From Gymnothorax reevesii (taxonomy: Eukaryota > Chordata > Actinopteri > Anguilliformes > Muraenidae): a DNA stretch of 64,000 nucleotides. The DNA lies in the NCBI GenBank assembly GCA_029721435.1, contig CM056574.1, forward strand, positions 75,807,501-75,871,500. Reading direction: 5' to 3'. The translations under genes and the position numbers were made by a program. Of the stretch, positions 21,115 to 31,720 are shown piece after piece (position 1 is the first letter of the stretch; every line of letters begins with the position of its first letter). The notes below the pieces were generated by a model that made no database searches, was not told the DNA's origin, and worked only from the letters and a program-made list of their open reading frames with translations.

Positions 21115-21652
21115 TCACCCAGATGTACCTACACACCCGCTGGAGGAGGAGACACCACCTTTACAATGTGACTGATGTATCCACGCCTCCCTCTCCTGAA
21201 TTTTTACTGCAGTCGGTGTGGTCAGGAGCACTTGATATGGTCCCTTCCACGCCGGTTCACTCCACTTCCGCTTTTTTCCGACACTCCGCACCAGGATCCA
21301 ATCTCCAGGCTTTATCTCACCAGGCGGCAATTCCGCTACTGATCTAGGAGGAAGCATATTTCGCATCTCACTTTTGTTAGTCAACATTCTATTCATATAC
21401 TCTGCCAGAGTCGCTTCTTCTATTTAATAAATAATAATAATAATACATAAATGTGGCAACTCAAAAGGTTACCCCACATACTGCATCATAATGTGACAAC
21501 CCCAATCCCTGCTTGTGGGGTTATCCTCATGCTAGTTAATATAATGGCAGACATGCTACTTAATTCCATTTAGTTTCTGCCATGGCTTTGCGCAGTTTTG
21601 CTTTCAGGGTTCTATTAGTTCTCTCCACTAATCCTGCTAATTGTGGATGATC
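21115..21652 (-). pseudogene. ERV integrase remnant
   Basis: 21650-21560 on the minus strand encodes HPQLAGLVERTNRTLK, the third catalytic (Glu) motif of retroviral integrase. After a noisy gap the frame 21396-21115 encodes the C-terminal domain with [26 protein letters not shown] and WIHQSHCK, typical of gamma/epsilon-like retroviral integrases. The first two catalytic aspartates are not found. Confidence 0.8.
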
Positions 21653-23284
21653 ACTTATCTAGGAACAATTTCCCTACTCAAAATTTTCCACTTGTGATGG
21701 CATCTATAGCTTCTCACTTCATTTAGATAAAGATCATATCAATACTACCACATCACTTCTTCACTTTACATGGTGTTAAGTGTATATATTAAAAAAATTT
21801 TAGTAAAGAAGTGATAGTACTCTCATCTATTTACCCTTTGGTCCCCCCCTCTTGGTACATGGCATTGCCCATGCACCAAACCTACAGCAATATGGAAGAG
21901 GGATTTTGGTAATATAGGCTTTCCATTGGGAAGGCTATTATTAGATAGGACTTCTTTTACACAATGGAGAATACATTTTTATTTTTTTCCTCTCAATGAA
22001 TTGTGATTAAGCAATCCACCTCAGGCTAGGGTTCCGCTAACAGCATGGAGGAAATGCACAGTCAGGGCTTATTAGCCCCAAACATTCTTACATTTTCCTA
22101 CATCATCAGCAGAACCGGGTGGAGTCACTTTAGACTATGTTACAATTTCCAAAAAAAAAAAAAGTTTATATTTTAGTCACCTCCTAGTATAGAACGGTAC
22201 TTATTCAAAAATAAATTTAGAAATCGCAAGCAAGGTATTATGTGATCACGTTACTAGAGGACTTTTGAATTTAGTCTTGTGTTAATACTTCAAATTGTAT
22301 TTCCCCAGATCTATTTTAGAAGGTAAACTCTAAAGCTAAAGCATTCCCAGCTGGCCAGCAATTCACTTCTCTTCAGCAGTGCTTTCTGTGGAAAAGTTCC
22401 AAGAGGAGTTAGAGACAAACAATAATGTACAATTTTGTTTCAATTCAACTCATTCGGATCATTCACTGTAAAAATTAAATAAACAGATTAAGGTTCACTT
22501 CTCAGTTCCTTTGCCATGACGACACTCGTTGACAATTCCTGTTCAAAATGGAGGAAAGATTTTTAATTGCATTTCTTTGGTCAGGGAAACTTTCAGTCAC
22601 ATTTGTTCATCACCCTCGGATAGCAATTGCAATTTTTCAATACTTGATAGAAAACACTTCTGCTGTTCTGCATCAAATGAGAAACACTTGTCCATGTTTG
22701 TATAATTTACATTCAATTGTTACTTCATCTAAACTTCCCACTGTTTATAGTATCCGATCATTTAAGAGGAGTTAGCATTTATTTTATCAAGAAATAGTGA
22801 CTTTTGCTTTTTTTGACTTTTTTTGTTTCATAAGGAATAATTATTCTGTGTACTTCTGCAACTTTGTCCTTTAACTAGACATTTATATGAGCACTTCATG
22901 GAATATAATGACAATTGCATTCAATCTAACAAAGACAGAACTAACAAATATGCCAGCAATGCAGTTGTTTAGAGACACTCACAGAGTTAGGTTCATTCAC
23001 ATTGATTTCCACACAGAAACGCAATCTGAGCTCAGGACACACACACACATAAACACACACACACATGCGCGCACACACACACACCTCAGTGCACTTTCCT
23101 CTCTCACATTCATTCACATTGGAAAAGATCCAAGGCTTAAATTTTCTTACGATCTAACCCCATTGTTGCTTTGATAACATGCGCAGACAATGCTCTAAAA
23201 CAACTAAACCCAAACTCCTTTACCCACAATGATTCCCAGAACCATTATGTCAACTTTCAACAAATTGCCCAGTTTCAGTCAAAG
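21653..23284 (-). other. ERV interior, unrecognised
   Basis: The stretch expected to hold gag, protease and RT between the gag start and the integrase. I recognise no RT motif on either strand. AATAAT repeats lie at 21428-21445 and a CA microsatellite at 23037-23085. Confidence 0.45.
23037..23085. repeat. CA microsatellite
   Basis: ACACACAC runs interrupted by ATAAAC and ATGCGCG. Confidence 0.9.
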
Positions 23285-23362
23285 TCACGTCAACATTTGT
23301 CCCAGAACAGCAGTCCTTACTACAAGAACGACAACACCACACTTATTGTTCGTCTGTCCCAT
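23285..23362 (-). pseudogene. ERV gag start remnant
   Basis: The ATG at 23362 (minus) begins MGQTNNK, a myristoylation-type gag N-terminus like those of gammaretrovirus-related elements. The frame stops after about 25 codons. It lies about 265 bases downstream of the 5' LTR, a normal leader distance. Confidence 0.55.
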
Positions 23363-23608
23363 AATTGGCAATATTAACTCCTCTGTCTCACACAGCAACT
23401 AAGCCAAATTCAGTAAGAATTCCGTCACTCACCCGCACCTCCACCACACACCTTGGAGAACCTCCCTCCTGGCCTCACTACACACCCAAGGAGCCTTGCC
23501 AGTCGCTCCGGGTTGAGGACTTTCCCTTCTTTAACGTCTCTCAAGACGACCGTGCACGGAATTTCAGTCGGCGCCGATTCTCCAGGGAGTGCAGGTGAGA
23601 TATTGGAA

Positions 23609-23626
23609 CCCCGGACGATGCCCCCA
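23609..23626 (-). other. ERV primer-binding-site-like sequence
   Basis: Minus strand TGGGGGCATCGTCCGGGG starts one base after the 5' LTR. It equals the tRNA-Pro site (TGGGGGCTCGTCCGGGAT) with an extra A and altered last bases, so a decayed tRNA-Pro site is the best reading. Confidence 0.6.
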
Positions 23627-23627
23627 A

Positions 23628-24268
23628 TGTTAAAGGAATTTCAACATTATATTCCTCGTATCACCATCACATAAGAAACCCAGACTACTCAGGGAAAAAA
23701 TCAGTAAGAGGCAGAGAAGTTAATATTCAAGCCAAAGTCCGTTTACTTTTCTGCAGCAAAGGATCCCCATACAAGTCAAGTCAAGATGGAGGATGATACA
23801 GTTAGTCTCTCCATGGTTTTTGTAGGGGTACTCCATGACGTTCTCCTCCCCCCGCGCTGATTTACACATCATGATGTAATCTGGAGAGCTCTCTCTGTCT
23901 TATGCCACCTGCGTCACGCTGTCGTAAGGCTGCACACATACATCTCGTTGGGGAGGAGAGCACCTGTCTTCTCTATCAGCCCCGGCTCCAGTTTATCTTG
24001 TTATGCATTCCGGAGCTTTCTATAAACACAAACTTAGAGAAAGAGAAAAACATCTTGTCCTTGGTACAGACATTCAGCTTTGCATGACTTTAGATAGGCT
24101 ATATGTCATGACGCACTGGTACAGTCATGCAGGCCCCTGTTAAATCAGAAATATGCAAGCACACACACACTCTAGGCCTAAAAGGTTATGAAAGAAAGTA
24201 AAGTAGGAGCAAGCAAGGATAAACAATTAATAATAATTAAATCAATCAATAAAAAAAATGATTCCACA
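23628..24268 (-). repeat. ERV 5' LTR
   Basis: A 641-bp uninterrupted LTR that provides the empty-site reference for the element inserted in the other LTR. Confidence 0.9.
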
Positions 24269-24273
24269 GGGAC

Positions 24274-25579
24274 CGGAGGGTGTGTTCCAACTATAGGGGG
24301 ATCACACTCCTCAGCCTCCCGGGTAAAGTCTATTCCAGGGTGCTGGAGAGGAGAATCCGGCCGATAGTCGAACCTTGGATTCAGGAGGAACAATGCGGTT
24401 TTCGTCCTGGTCGTGGAACACTGTACCAGCTGTATACCCTCCGCAGGGTGCTTGAGGGTTCATAGGAGTTTGCCCAACCAGTTCACATGTGTTTTGTGGA
24501 CTTGGAGAAGGAATTCGACCGTGTCCCTCATGGCATTCTGTGGGAGGTGCTTTGGGAGTATGGAGTCCGGGGCCCTCTGCTAAGGGCTGCGCGGCCTCTG
24601 TATGACCAGAGCAGGAGCTTGGTTCGCATTGCTGGCAGTAAGTCAGACCTGTTTCCAGTGCATGTTGGACTCCGGCAGGGCTGCCCTTTGTCACCGGTTC
24701 TGTTCATTATTTTTATGGACAGGATTTCTAGGCGCAGCCAGGGGCCGGAGGGAGTCCGATTCGGGGACCAGCAGATCTCATCTCTGCTTTTTGCAGATGA
24801 TGTTGTCCTGTTGGCTCCTTCGAACCTGGACCTTCAGCATGTACTGGGGCAGTTTGCAGCCGATTGCGAAGCGGCTGGGATGAGAATCAGCACCTCCAAG
24901 TCCGAGGCCATGGTTCTCGACCGGAAAAAGGTGGCTCGTCCCCTCCGGGTTGGAGGAGAGCTCCTGCCTCAAGTGGAGGAGTTTAAGTATCTTGGGGTCT
25001 TTTTCACGAGTGAGGGAAGAATGGAGCATGAGTTTGACTGACGGATCGGTGCAGCGGCAGCAGTAATGCGGTCGTTGTACCAATCTGTTGTGCTGAAGAA
25101 GGAGCTGAGCCGAAAGGCGAAGCTCTCAATTTACCAGTCAGTCTAGGTTCCTACCCTCACCTATGGTCAGGAACTTTGGGTCATGACCGATAGAACAAGA
25201 TCTAGGATACAAGTGGCTGAAATGGGTTTCCTCCGCAGGGGTGGCGGGGCGCTCCCTTAGAGATAGGGTGAGAAGCTCTGTCACCCGGGAGGAGCTTAGA
25301 GTAGAGCCGCTGCTCCTCCACGTTGAGAGGAGTCAGTTGAGGTGGCTCGGGCATCTATATCAGATGCCCCCTGGACGCCTTCCTGGGAAGGTGTTTCGGG
25401 CATGCCCCACCGGGAGGAGGCCCCGAGGAAGACCCAGGACACGCTGGAGGGACTATGTCACTCGGCTGGCCTGGGAACGCCTCGGGATACCCCCAGGAGA
25501 ACTGGAGGAAGTGTCCAGGGAGAGGGAAGTCTGGGCATCTTTGCTTAGACTGCTGCCCCCGCGACCTGGCCCCGGATGA
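24274..25579 (+). pseudogene. Rex3 reverse transcriptase, broken
   Basis: The reading begins CSNYRGITLLSLPGK and continues ERRIRPIVEPW, QCGFRPGRGT, FVDLEKEFDRVPHG, GLRQGCPLSPVLF, SLLFADDVVLLAP (catalytic FADD intact) and EEFKYLGVFF. It ends with the Rex3/RTE C-terminal tail GRRPRGRPRTRWRDYV through LLPPRPGPG. In-frame stops fall near 24464, 25040 and 25145, and a frameshift near 25230-25250 moves the end into the 25241-25579 frame. The endonuclease is absent through 5' truncation. Confidence 0.85.
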
Positions 25580-25731
25580 AGCGGAAGATGATGTGATGTG
25601 ATGTGTGATTTAATGCAGACATTTTATGACTTTTATGCAGTGTTATAAGGTTGATATGAATGGGTTTAAGCGGGAGTGCCGATCCGCAGCAGCACCGGAT
25701 TGCGATCGGGTGTATAGGTTTGAATGTGGTA

Positions 25732-26800
25732 TCAGAAGTAAAGAGGTCAGAGGCTCTCCAACCTGTGAAGGCTTGCGTAAAAAATTGTGGAATACTTTAA
25801 AAACAATGTTCCTTAACATCAAATTGCTAAGGCTTTGAAGGTCTCATCATCGATGATTTGATGATGTGCATAACATCATCAAAAGATTCAGAAACACTGG
25901 AAAATTCTCTGTGCATAAGGGACAAGGCCGAAGACCTTCACTGGATGCCCGTGATCTTTAGGCCCTCCGATGCCACTGCATCACTCACCGGCATGATTCT
26001 GTCATTAACATTACTTAATGGGCCCAGGAATACTTTGAGAAACCACTGTCTGTAAACACAGTCCACAGTGCCATCCACAGATGCCACCTAAAACTCTTTC
26101 ATGCAAAAAGGAAGCCATTATTGAGCATGATCCAGAAGTGCCACTGTGTTCTTGTGGGCCAAGGCTCATTTAAAATGGACTGTAGCAAAGTGACAAAGTG
26201 TCCTGTGGTCAGACTAGTCCAAATTTGACATTCTTGTTGGAAATCATGGGCGTTGTGTCCTTCAGGCTAAAGAGGAGAAAGACCATGCCTCCTGTTATCA
26301 GCATTCAGTTCAAAAGCCACCATCTCTGATGGTATGGGGATGCATTAGTGCATATAGTGTGGGACACTTACATGTTTTAATAAGCAACATGAATGCTGAA
26401 GGGTATATAAAGGTTTTAGAGCAACATATGCTCACCTCCAGATGATATCTATTCCAGGGAAGGCCTTGTGTACTGTATTTCAGCAGGACATTGCAAAACC
26501 ACATACTGCAGCTGTTACAACAACATGGCTTCGCAGTAGAAGAGTCCATGCGCTGAACTGGCCTGCCTGCTGGCCTGCCTGCAGTCCTGATCTTTCACAG
26601 ATTGAGAACATGTGGCGCATAATCAAACGAAAAGCTCGTCAAAGGAGACCCAAAACTCTCCAGCAGCTTGAAGTCTCTATTTAACTAGAGTGGGATCAAA
26701 TTCCAATGGCGGAACTCAAGAAACTTGTCTCCTCAATCCCCATATGCCTCCACTCTGTTAAAAAGAAGAGGGGATGCTACACCATGGTAAACAGGCCCCT
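25732..26800 (+). pseudogene. Tc1/mariner #1 transposase relic
   Basis: The sequence follows a common fish Tc1/mariner transposase with many stops and indels. Around 26442-26684 it reads VFQQDIAKPHTAAV (second catalytic Asp), then NWPACWPACSPDLSQIENMW with the third catalytic Glu, and KRKARQRRPKTLQQL. A 12-base duplication repeats the residues WPAC just before the PDLS motif. The N-terminal helix-turn-helix part is frame-broken at 25750-26000. Confidence 0.78.
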
Positions 26801-27011
26801 GTCCCAACCTTTTGAGACCTGTAGCAGCCATCAAATTTGAAATGAGCTCATTTTGTGGATAAAATTGTACCATTTCTCAGTTTCAACATTTGCTATGTTA
26901 TCACTGTTCTATTGTGAATAAAATACCGGTTGGTGTGATTTGAAAGTCATTGTGTTTTGATTTTATTCAGAATTTACACTTTGTCCCCACTATTTTGGAA
27001 TTGGGGTTGTA

Positions 27012-27588
27012 TGTATTGAGCATTTTTAGACAAAGCCAGAAAAAATTACTAGGTCAGAAATTTGATCATCCATTCAATTTGTCTTAATTGACTGTCAAAG
27101 TTTACTGAAATGCTGTGGGCAGGGCTTATTTTGCAACAAAAAAAAAAGTGTGAAGAAGACTTCCTGAACGCTTTGAGCTATGCAACCGAATTTGTGGGAC
27201 ATGAAGATACGTTGTCTGGGTGGCCTTTTCAAAATTTGGTGGCAATTGGGAAATGTCTTGCTTCAAAATCTCTGTGAAAATTTAGCATTAATTGTGCCTC
27301 TACATTAATTGTGCTTATTTTTACTATGATATGGTCCATTGAGGATAAGGTTGGGAAGGGTGTTATCTTTGACTCTGTGGATGGCTAATCACCTAACGCA
27401 TGCCCCTGCTTTCCCCAATGTGCAATTGCTGGTTCTATGGCTGGTACTATGCATTACATAGTAGAATGAATCCCACATTTTATTGGTTTCAAAATGTATC
27501 TAGTATGCACATACAAATTAAATGGGTGACACTGTGGACATAGTTTTTTTTTCTTTTTTTTTCTGAAAGCTTCCTTTAATCATTGCAG
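27012..27588. other. Presumed sgcg intron, upstream side
   Basis: No coding or repeat recognised. The last 45 bases are a T-rich tract leading into the splice acceptor. Confidence 0.5.
27553..27588 (+). promoter_or_regulatory. Splice acceptor of the sgcg exon
   Basis: A polypyrimidine-rich stretch ends TTTAATCATTGCAG at 27588. The next base begins the exon, three bases before the ATG. Confidence 0.85.
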
Positions 27589-27786
27589 AAAATGGTGTGG
27601 GAGCAGTACATCCAGAGCACCCTGGACTCAAGTCTGCCTGACCTCACCGCGGACTACACATCCAGCATTGGAATCTATGGCTGGAGAAAACGCTGTCTGT
27701 ACCTTTTTGTCCTCCTACTCATTGTCATCCTGGTGGTGAATTTTGCTCTTATGATATGGATCTTCAGGGTCATGTGGTTCAACTCG
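27589..27786 (+). CDS. sgcg: Gamma-sarcoglycan-like first coding exon
   Basis: The ATG at 27592 opens 65 codons: a short cytosolic N-terminus starting MVWEQY, the family signature GIYGWRKRCLYLFVLLL (residues 27-43), and a single membrane-spanning helix to about residue 58, ending VMWFNS. Sarcoglycans are type II membrane glycoproteins of the dystrophin complex in muscle. The signature, the MVxEQY start and VMWF fit gamma- better than delta- or zeta-sarcoglycan. The exon ends exactly after codon 65, where human SGCG exon 2 ends (c.195), and is followed by a GT donor. The frame is open and undamaged. No other sarcoglycan exon is recognised, so the remaining exons are probably outside the window. 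Delta/zeta paralogues remain possible. Confidence 0.9.
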
Positions 27787-27792
27787 GTGCGT
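27787..27792 (+). promoter_or_regulatory. Splice donor of the sgcg exon
   Basis: TCG|GTGCGT: GT directly after codon 65, the position of the conserved sarcoglycan exon boundary. Confidence 0.82.
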
Positions 27793-29219
27793 ATGGCAAG
27801 AATATTCAGAGAATCAGCAACAGTCAATTAACTGGTGTCCAATAAGGATGCCAAAAGCCTCCTTTTGTGTCAAATATCGACGCTTGGTCAGGTAGCGTCA
27901 TTACATGACGTGTTGGGAAGAGGGTTCAAGCAACACATTTAAAACAAGTTGGAACACGGGCACATTTAGCTTTGTGAGCTTCTTTCAACACTTTCTCGAA
28001 CTTCCAGTCCGAGGCTGGGCCCCTAGGCGTAGTTGCGTTTAACTACTGTCAAGTATTATGCTGCGTTGAAGAACTGCATATTGCTTCAAAGTGTGGGTAC
28101 TCAAAATTGTAATTTTTTTAAGCATTTCATGATACAAATGCAACATTGAAAATACTGTTTCAAATTATGTGGTAATGGCCCTCAGCCTGACGATGCAGTC
28201 TCATAGGTTTGATTGTGCAGCATTGTTCAGATCTGTCAATATAGGCACACATGGATGTTCATACCATGGCTGAGGTCCAGCAATCAAATCCCAAAATAGT
28301 TTTTAATCCACAAAACAAGCAAACTTGAACAAACGTCTCCAAAATTACTTTGACATAGAGACGGTAGCAGTGCATCTTAGTGAATTTTTTTTACCCAGTA
28401 CTGATGCAGTACTGATTGTACAATGGCCCTTTAGGAACCAAGTAAGCGCGACTGGCTATTATGTGCTGAACTAATGCAACAATTAGCATTTCAGTCCTCA
28501 TTTCAATACACGCTAGTAAGAAAATCAACTTCATTTAGTTAATATAGGCAGCCAGTGGTTTTGAACCTTCAAAAGGCAGAAGCGTATGGTAGCCAAGCGA
28601 TTTAATATTTACAACAAAGAATAGTTTAAGTGGTTTCTGACAAGGGTATTTTGTAAATGAATCAAAAGGGTTCTGAACGCGACTTGATTACACACAACAT
28701 TTTTGCACAACAATATCAGGAGCTGGAAGAGTATATTTAAGTGAAAATTCAGCTGCAAATGGGGTAGGAGATTAAAAAGACAGAAGTTGCAAAACGTTTG
28801 TCAATGCAAATGTGACCATGACTAGGAAAAACAGGGAAATTTGGAGTTTCCAAAATTGTTTGTTGAAACTTACAAGGACATTACCAAGAAAAAAAAATCT
28901 GTAAAATATCAATGTTTGGTTGCAGTATTATAGTATTTGAACCTGCTTTTGTTTAGGTGTCTTGGTGTGGCTTTATTTTTCTTTGCTCAGTCACGGTGCC
29001 ACAGGGCCAGAAGTAAGCATGAAATCTTTTTTACCAGAATGAAACATACATTTCCAATGCTGTTACTCAATCTGGGTAATGTCCTCATTAATTCTGACTA
29101 TTTGCGAGCAATCTGCTGAGCCTCATTTTCAGAAGAGACCATGATGAGGCCTGCAGTTAGAGGTTGGAAAAGTAAGCACTTTAATTTGGCGTGGAAATGT
29201 GCTCAAAAAGGGATGGAAT
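27793..29219. other. sgcg intron, no recognised feature
   Basis: No coding, terminal repeats or RNA gene recognised. Base composition is AT-rich like the flanks. Confidence 0.5.
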
Positions 29220-29830
29220 GTTAAGGGGTTTAACAACACTGCTATCATTTTGGAACTGAGGAGAGTACCAACTGCTGTAATTTTGAATTAAAAATGTTTT
29301 CCCATTCTTGCTTGAAATAGGATTTCAGCTGCTCAACACTTTGCAGCCTCCTTTGCCGTATTTATAATTACTGTGCCAAATATCTTCTTTCGGTGACAAG
29401 TCTGGACTGCAGGCTGGCCAGTTAAGCACCCAGACTCTTTTACTTCGGAGCCAATTAGTTGTAATCTGTGCAAAATGTGGTGTTTGGCATTGTCTTGCTG
29501 AAATAAACAAGACTTTCCTTTCTAAAGATGTTTGCTTGGCTGTATACGATATGTTGCTCCAAATCTGTTTATTCAGAATGTTTCAGCATTAATACACCAC
29601 CATAAATTGGTGGGTGCTAGATTTTGAGCTGTGAGCTGATGACAAGCTGGATGGTCCCTCTTCTCGTTTGCCCGGAGGACATGGCATCCATAATTTCCAA
29701 ACTAAATTTCACATCGTGATTTTTCAGACCGTGCAAAAGTTTTCACTTTGCCTCAGTCTATCTTCAATGAGACTGGACCCAGAGAAGTCAACTACGTTCT
29801 GGATCGTGTTTGTGTTTGGTTTAATTTAAA
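29220..29830 (-). mobile_element. Tc1/mariner transposase fragment
   Basis: Minus-strand sequence follows a fish Tc1/mariner transposase. 29510-29325 reads PHFAQITTNWLRSKRV, then WPACSPDLSPKEDIW, the third catalytic motif (here PKED). No intact frame and no terminal repeats are visible. It differs from Tc1 #1 and lies in the opposite orientation. Confidence 0.75.
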
Positions 29831-30657
29831 CATCATAATACCTAAAGGGATTTGCGTACAGTCCTGTGAAAAAGTATTCGCCCCCCTCCTGATTTCTTTT
29901 TTTTTTTTTGCATATTTGTCATGCATACGGCACACTGAATAATTATTGGCACCCCTGGTTATGATGTGTTAAAAGCCTTAAAATAAATCCTATTTTTATG
30001 GCAGAAGCATACTCTCACACTGAAAATTGTAGAAAAAATGTCACTTTCAACTCAAGTGAATTTTAAGGGAAAAAAATCCCTGACTAAGAAATAATTATTT
30101 TTCATAAAATCACCTGTTCCACAATTGTTGGCACCCCTAGCAATTAAATGTAATTGAAGTATTTCTGTCATTTCTACAGTAGTTTAGAAAGTTGATCAGA
30201 GTATCTAGGAACATTTAATAAGTAAATCATCACTTACTGTTTCCCTGGGGTATAAAAATGTGAGACAGAGGCCATTTCTCTTATCCACTCTTCAACATGG
30301 GAAAGACAAAGCAACACACCATTCAAGTAAGGCAGATCGTGGGCTGAGGGTTAGCTGGTACTATGTCCACTTTTGGCAGAAACAGAGTTTAACATATGAA
30401 ACCTATCAGGAGAATGAGAAGTTCTATGTCCCTAGTTATTACACCAACATATAGATGGTGCTCGTGGAAAATCACTGAACTATCATAGGTCTTCCTTTAC
30501 ATTTCAACTCCTTCAAAGTTACAAGGTTCTATTTCCGTTTCGTCCAATCAGGTATTTTGATTTGTGTCATGTGAGGTCTTGACAAAATGGCCGACAATGT
30601 GGGCAACATTCAAATCTAACTGTGTGGCTTTTTGATTAAAGTAACAAGCTGTCCAAC

Positions 30658-30753
30658 ATGAATGTACTCAGGTATCGCTCAGCTATGAGATCCCTGAGGG
30701 ATCAAGTCATTGCAAAAGCACTAAGTCTGCAACAAGTTATTGTCGGCTTCAGG
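30658..30753 (+). other. Exon-like frame inside the inverted-repeat element
   Basis: The ATG at 30658 begins MNVLRYRSAMRSLRDQ and stays open for 32 codons to VIVGFR. The sequence at that point is CAGG|GTAGGC, a plausible splice donor, after which the frame degrades into T-rich DNA. The composition looks protein-like. I do not recognise the protein; it may be chance or the first exon of an element-borne gene. Confidence 0.3.
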
Positions 30754-31378
30754 GTAGGCCCCCATGATGTTTTTTATTTGTTGTTATCCTTTTATAAAGG
30801 AGGAGGTTTCTCCGATAGGCTTAGACCTTGGGCACAATCAAAATTATGTTTTAGTTGGTATTGTTTTACAAAAGAGCAGAGTGTGAAATCATTTCATTCT
30901 GTTTTTAGGCCTCAATGATCATTACCATGAGGCAGTTTGTAGTTGTTATTCAGGTTTTATTCATTATGTCTCCCCCTTCGTGAGGGGAGGGGGGGGACAT
31001 ATTGTTTTTGCCTGAATTTCCATTGGCGTCGGCGTTCCCATTTGTTTCCGGAGCATAACTTTTAAACTGTCCGACCGATTCTCACCAAATTTGATATAGT
31101 GTCTCTCCATAACATGTAGATGTGCCTTTTGAGGGTTTGAACTGCTTTTGAATTTTATTTTTTCTGTTTCCATGGCAACAATTTGGACTTGGGCATATTG
31201 AAGGGTGGGGCTCCTCTCCGGACCATAACTCTAAAATGTGAAATGGGGGAAGGGGGAGACATCTGTTTTTATGTGTAAAAACCATTCTAGTTATTATTAT
31301 TTTCCAAAAGGACAGAGTCTGCAAACAATATGTTACGTGCAGGCCTACACACGATTTGTGTCACACAACCATGTTTTT

Positions 31379-31720
31379 ATGTTCCCCACAAATGTTGCGG
31401 GAACATAATGTTTTACCCTCCGTCCGTCCGTCCTTCCGTCCTGCAGAGGTTTGTCCGGGCCATAACACTTAAACCGTTCAATATTTTTATGTTCCCCGCA
31501 AATGTTGCGGGAACATAATGTTTTACCCTCCGTCCGTCCGTCCTTCCGAGGTTTGTCTGGGCCATAACTCTTAAACCGTTCAATATTTTTATGTTCCCCG
31601 CAAATGTTGCGGGAACATGATGTTTTACCCTCCGTCCGTCCGTCCTTCCGTCCTTCTGAGGTTTGTCCGGGCCATTACTCTTAAACCGTTCAATATTTTT
31701 TATCCTAATTTGGTATATCA
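31379..31720. repeat. Tandem repeat of a hairpin unit (101-110 bp, 3 copies)
   Basis: Three copies start at 31379, 31489 and 31590. Each has ATGTTCCCCGCAA, ATG, TTGCGGGAACAT, a 12-base inverted repeat around a 3-base loop, followed by CCGTCCGTCCGTCCTTCCG and a conserved GGGCCATAACTCTTAAACCG block. A related hairpin stands at 30966-31002 (ATGTCTCCCCC ... GGGGGACAT). The 126-codon minus-strand frame here is a product of the repetition. Confidence 0.85.

Larger units (their letters stand above)
16498..24268 (-). mobile_element. Degraded endogenous retrovirus
   Basis: LTRs begin TG and end CA at 16498-19197 (interrupted) and 23628-24268 (641 bp), flanked by the 5-bp duplication GGGAC (16493-16497, 24269-24273). 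A polypurine tract (CAGGGGGGAAA) abuts the left LTR on the minus strand, and a primer-site-like sequence adjoins the right LTR, which fixes minus orientation. Recognisable remnants are a gag start, integrase pieces, a protease and env. All are broken, no RT is recognised, and the integrase piece lies upstream of the protease piece. Confidence 0.85.
16487..25605 (+). mobile_element. Rex3 (RTE-clade) LINE, 5'-truncated, with an ERV inside
   Basis: Target duplications TGATTTAATACAG (16474-16486) and TGATTTAATGCAG (25606-25618) bound the insertion. Rex3 sequence is a short 5' stub (16487-16497) and 24274-25605. The body ends in GATG-like simple repeats, as Rex3 does. The retrovirus insertion sits almost at the truncated 5' end. 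The region matching the widely used Rex3 forward primer (reverse complement of CAGGGCTGCCCTTTGTCACC) is at about 24678-24697. Confidence 0.82.
15611..27011 (+). mobile_element. Tc1/mariner element #1 split by nested insertions
   Basis: The left piece (about 15611-15887) carries the subterminal block found in a common fish Tc1/mariner family (AGAACATAGATAACATTTC, TCAAAAAAGTTGGGACA). The right piece (25732-27011) carries the transposase relic and the mirror-image terminal sequence ending AATTGGGGTTGTA at 27011. The two join at TCTCTC|TCAGAAGTAAAG, so about 9.8 kb of DNA was inserted between them. The extreme left terminus is missing. Confidence 0.8.

Noticed and set aside
30658..30918. Candidate second coding exon of sgcg
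   Set aside because: Sarcoglycan exon 3 should continue with a GMG...GLRLEG-type sequence; this frame starts with its own Met, lies inside a mobile element and does not match.
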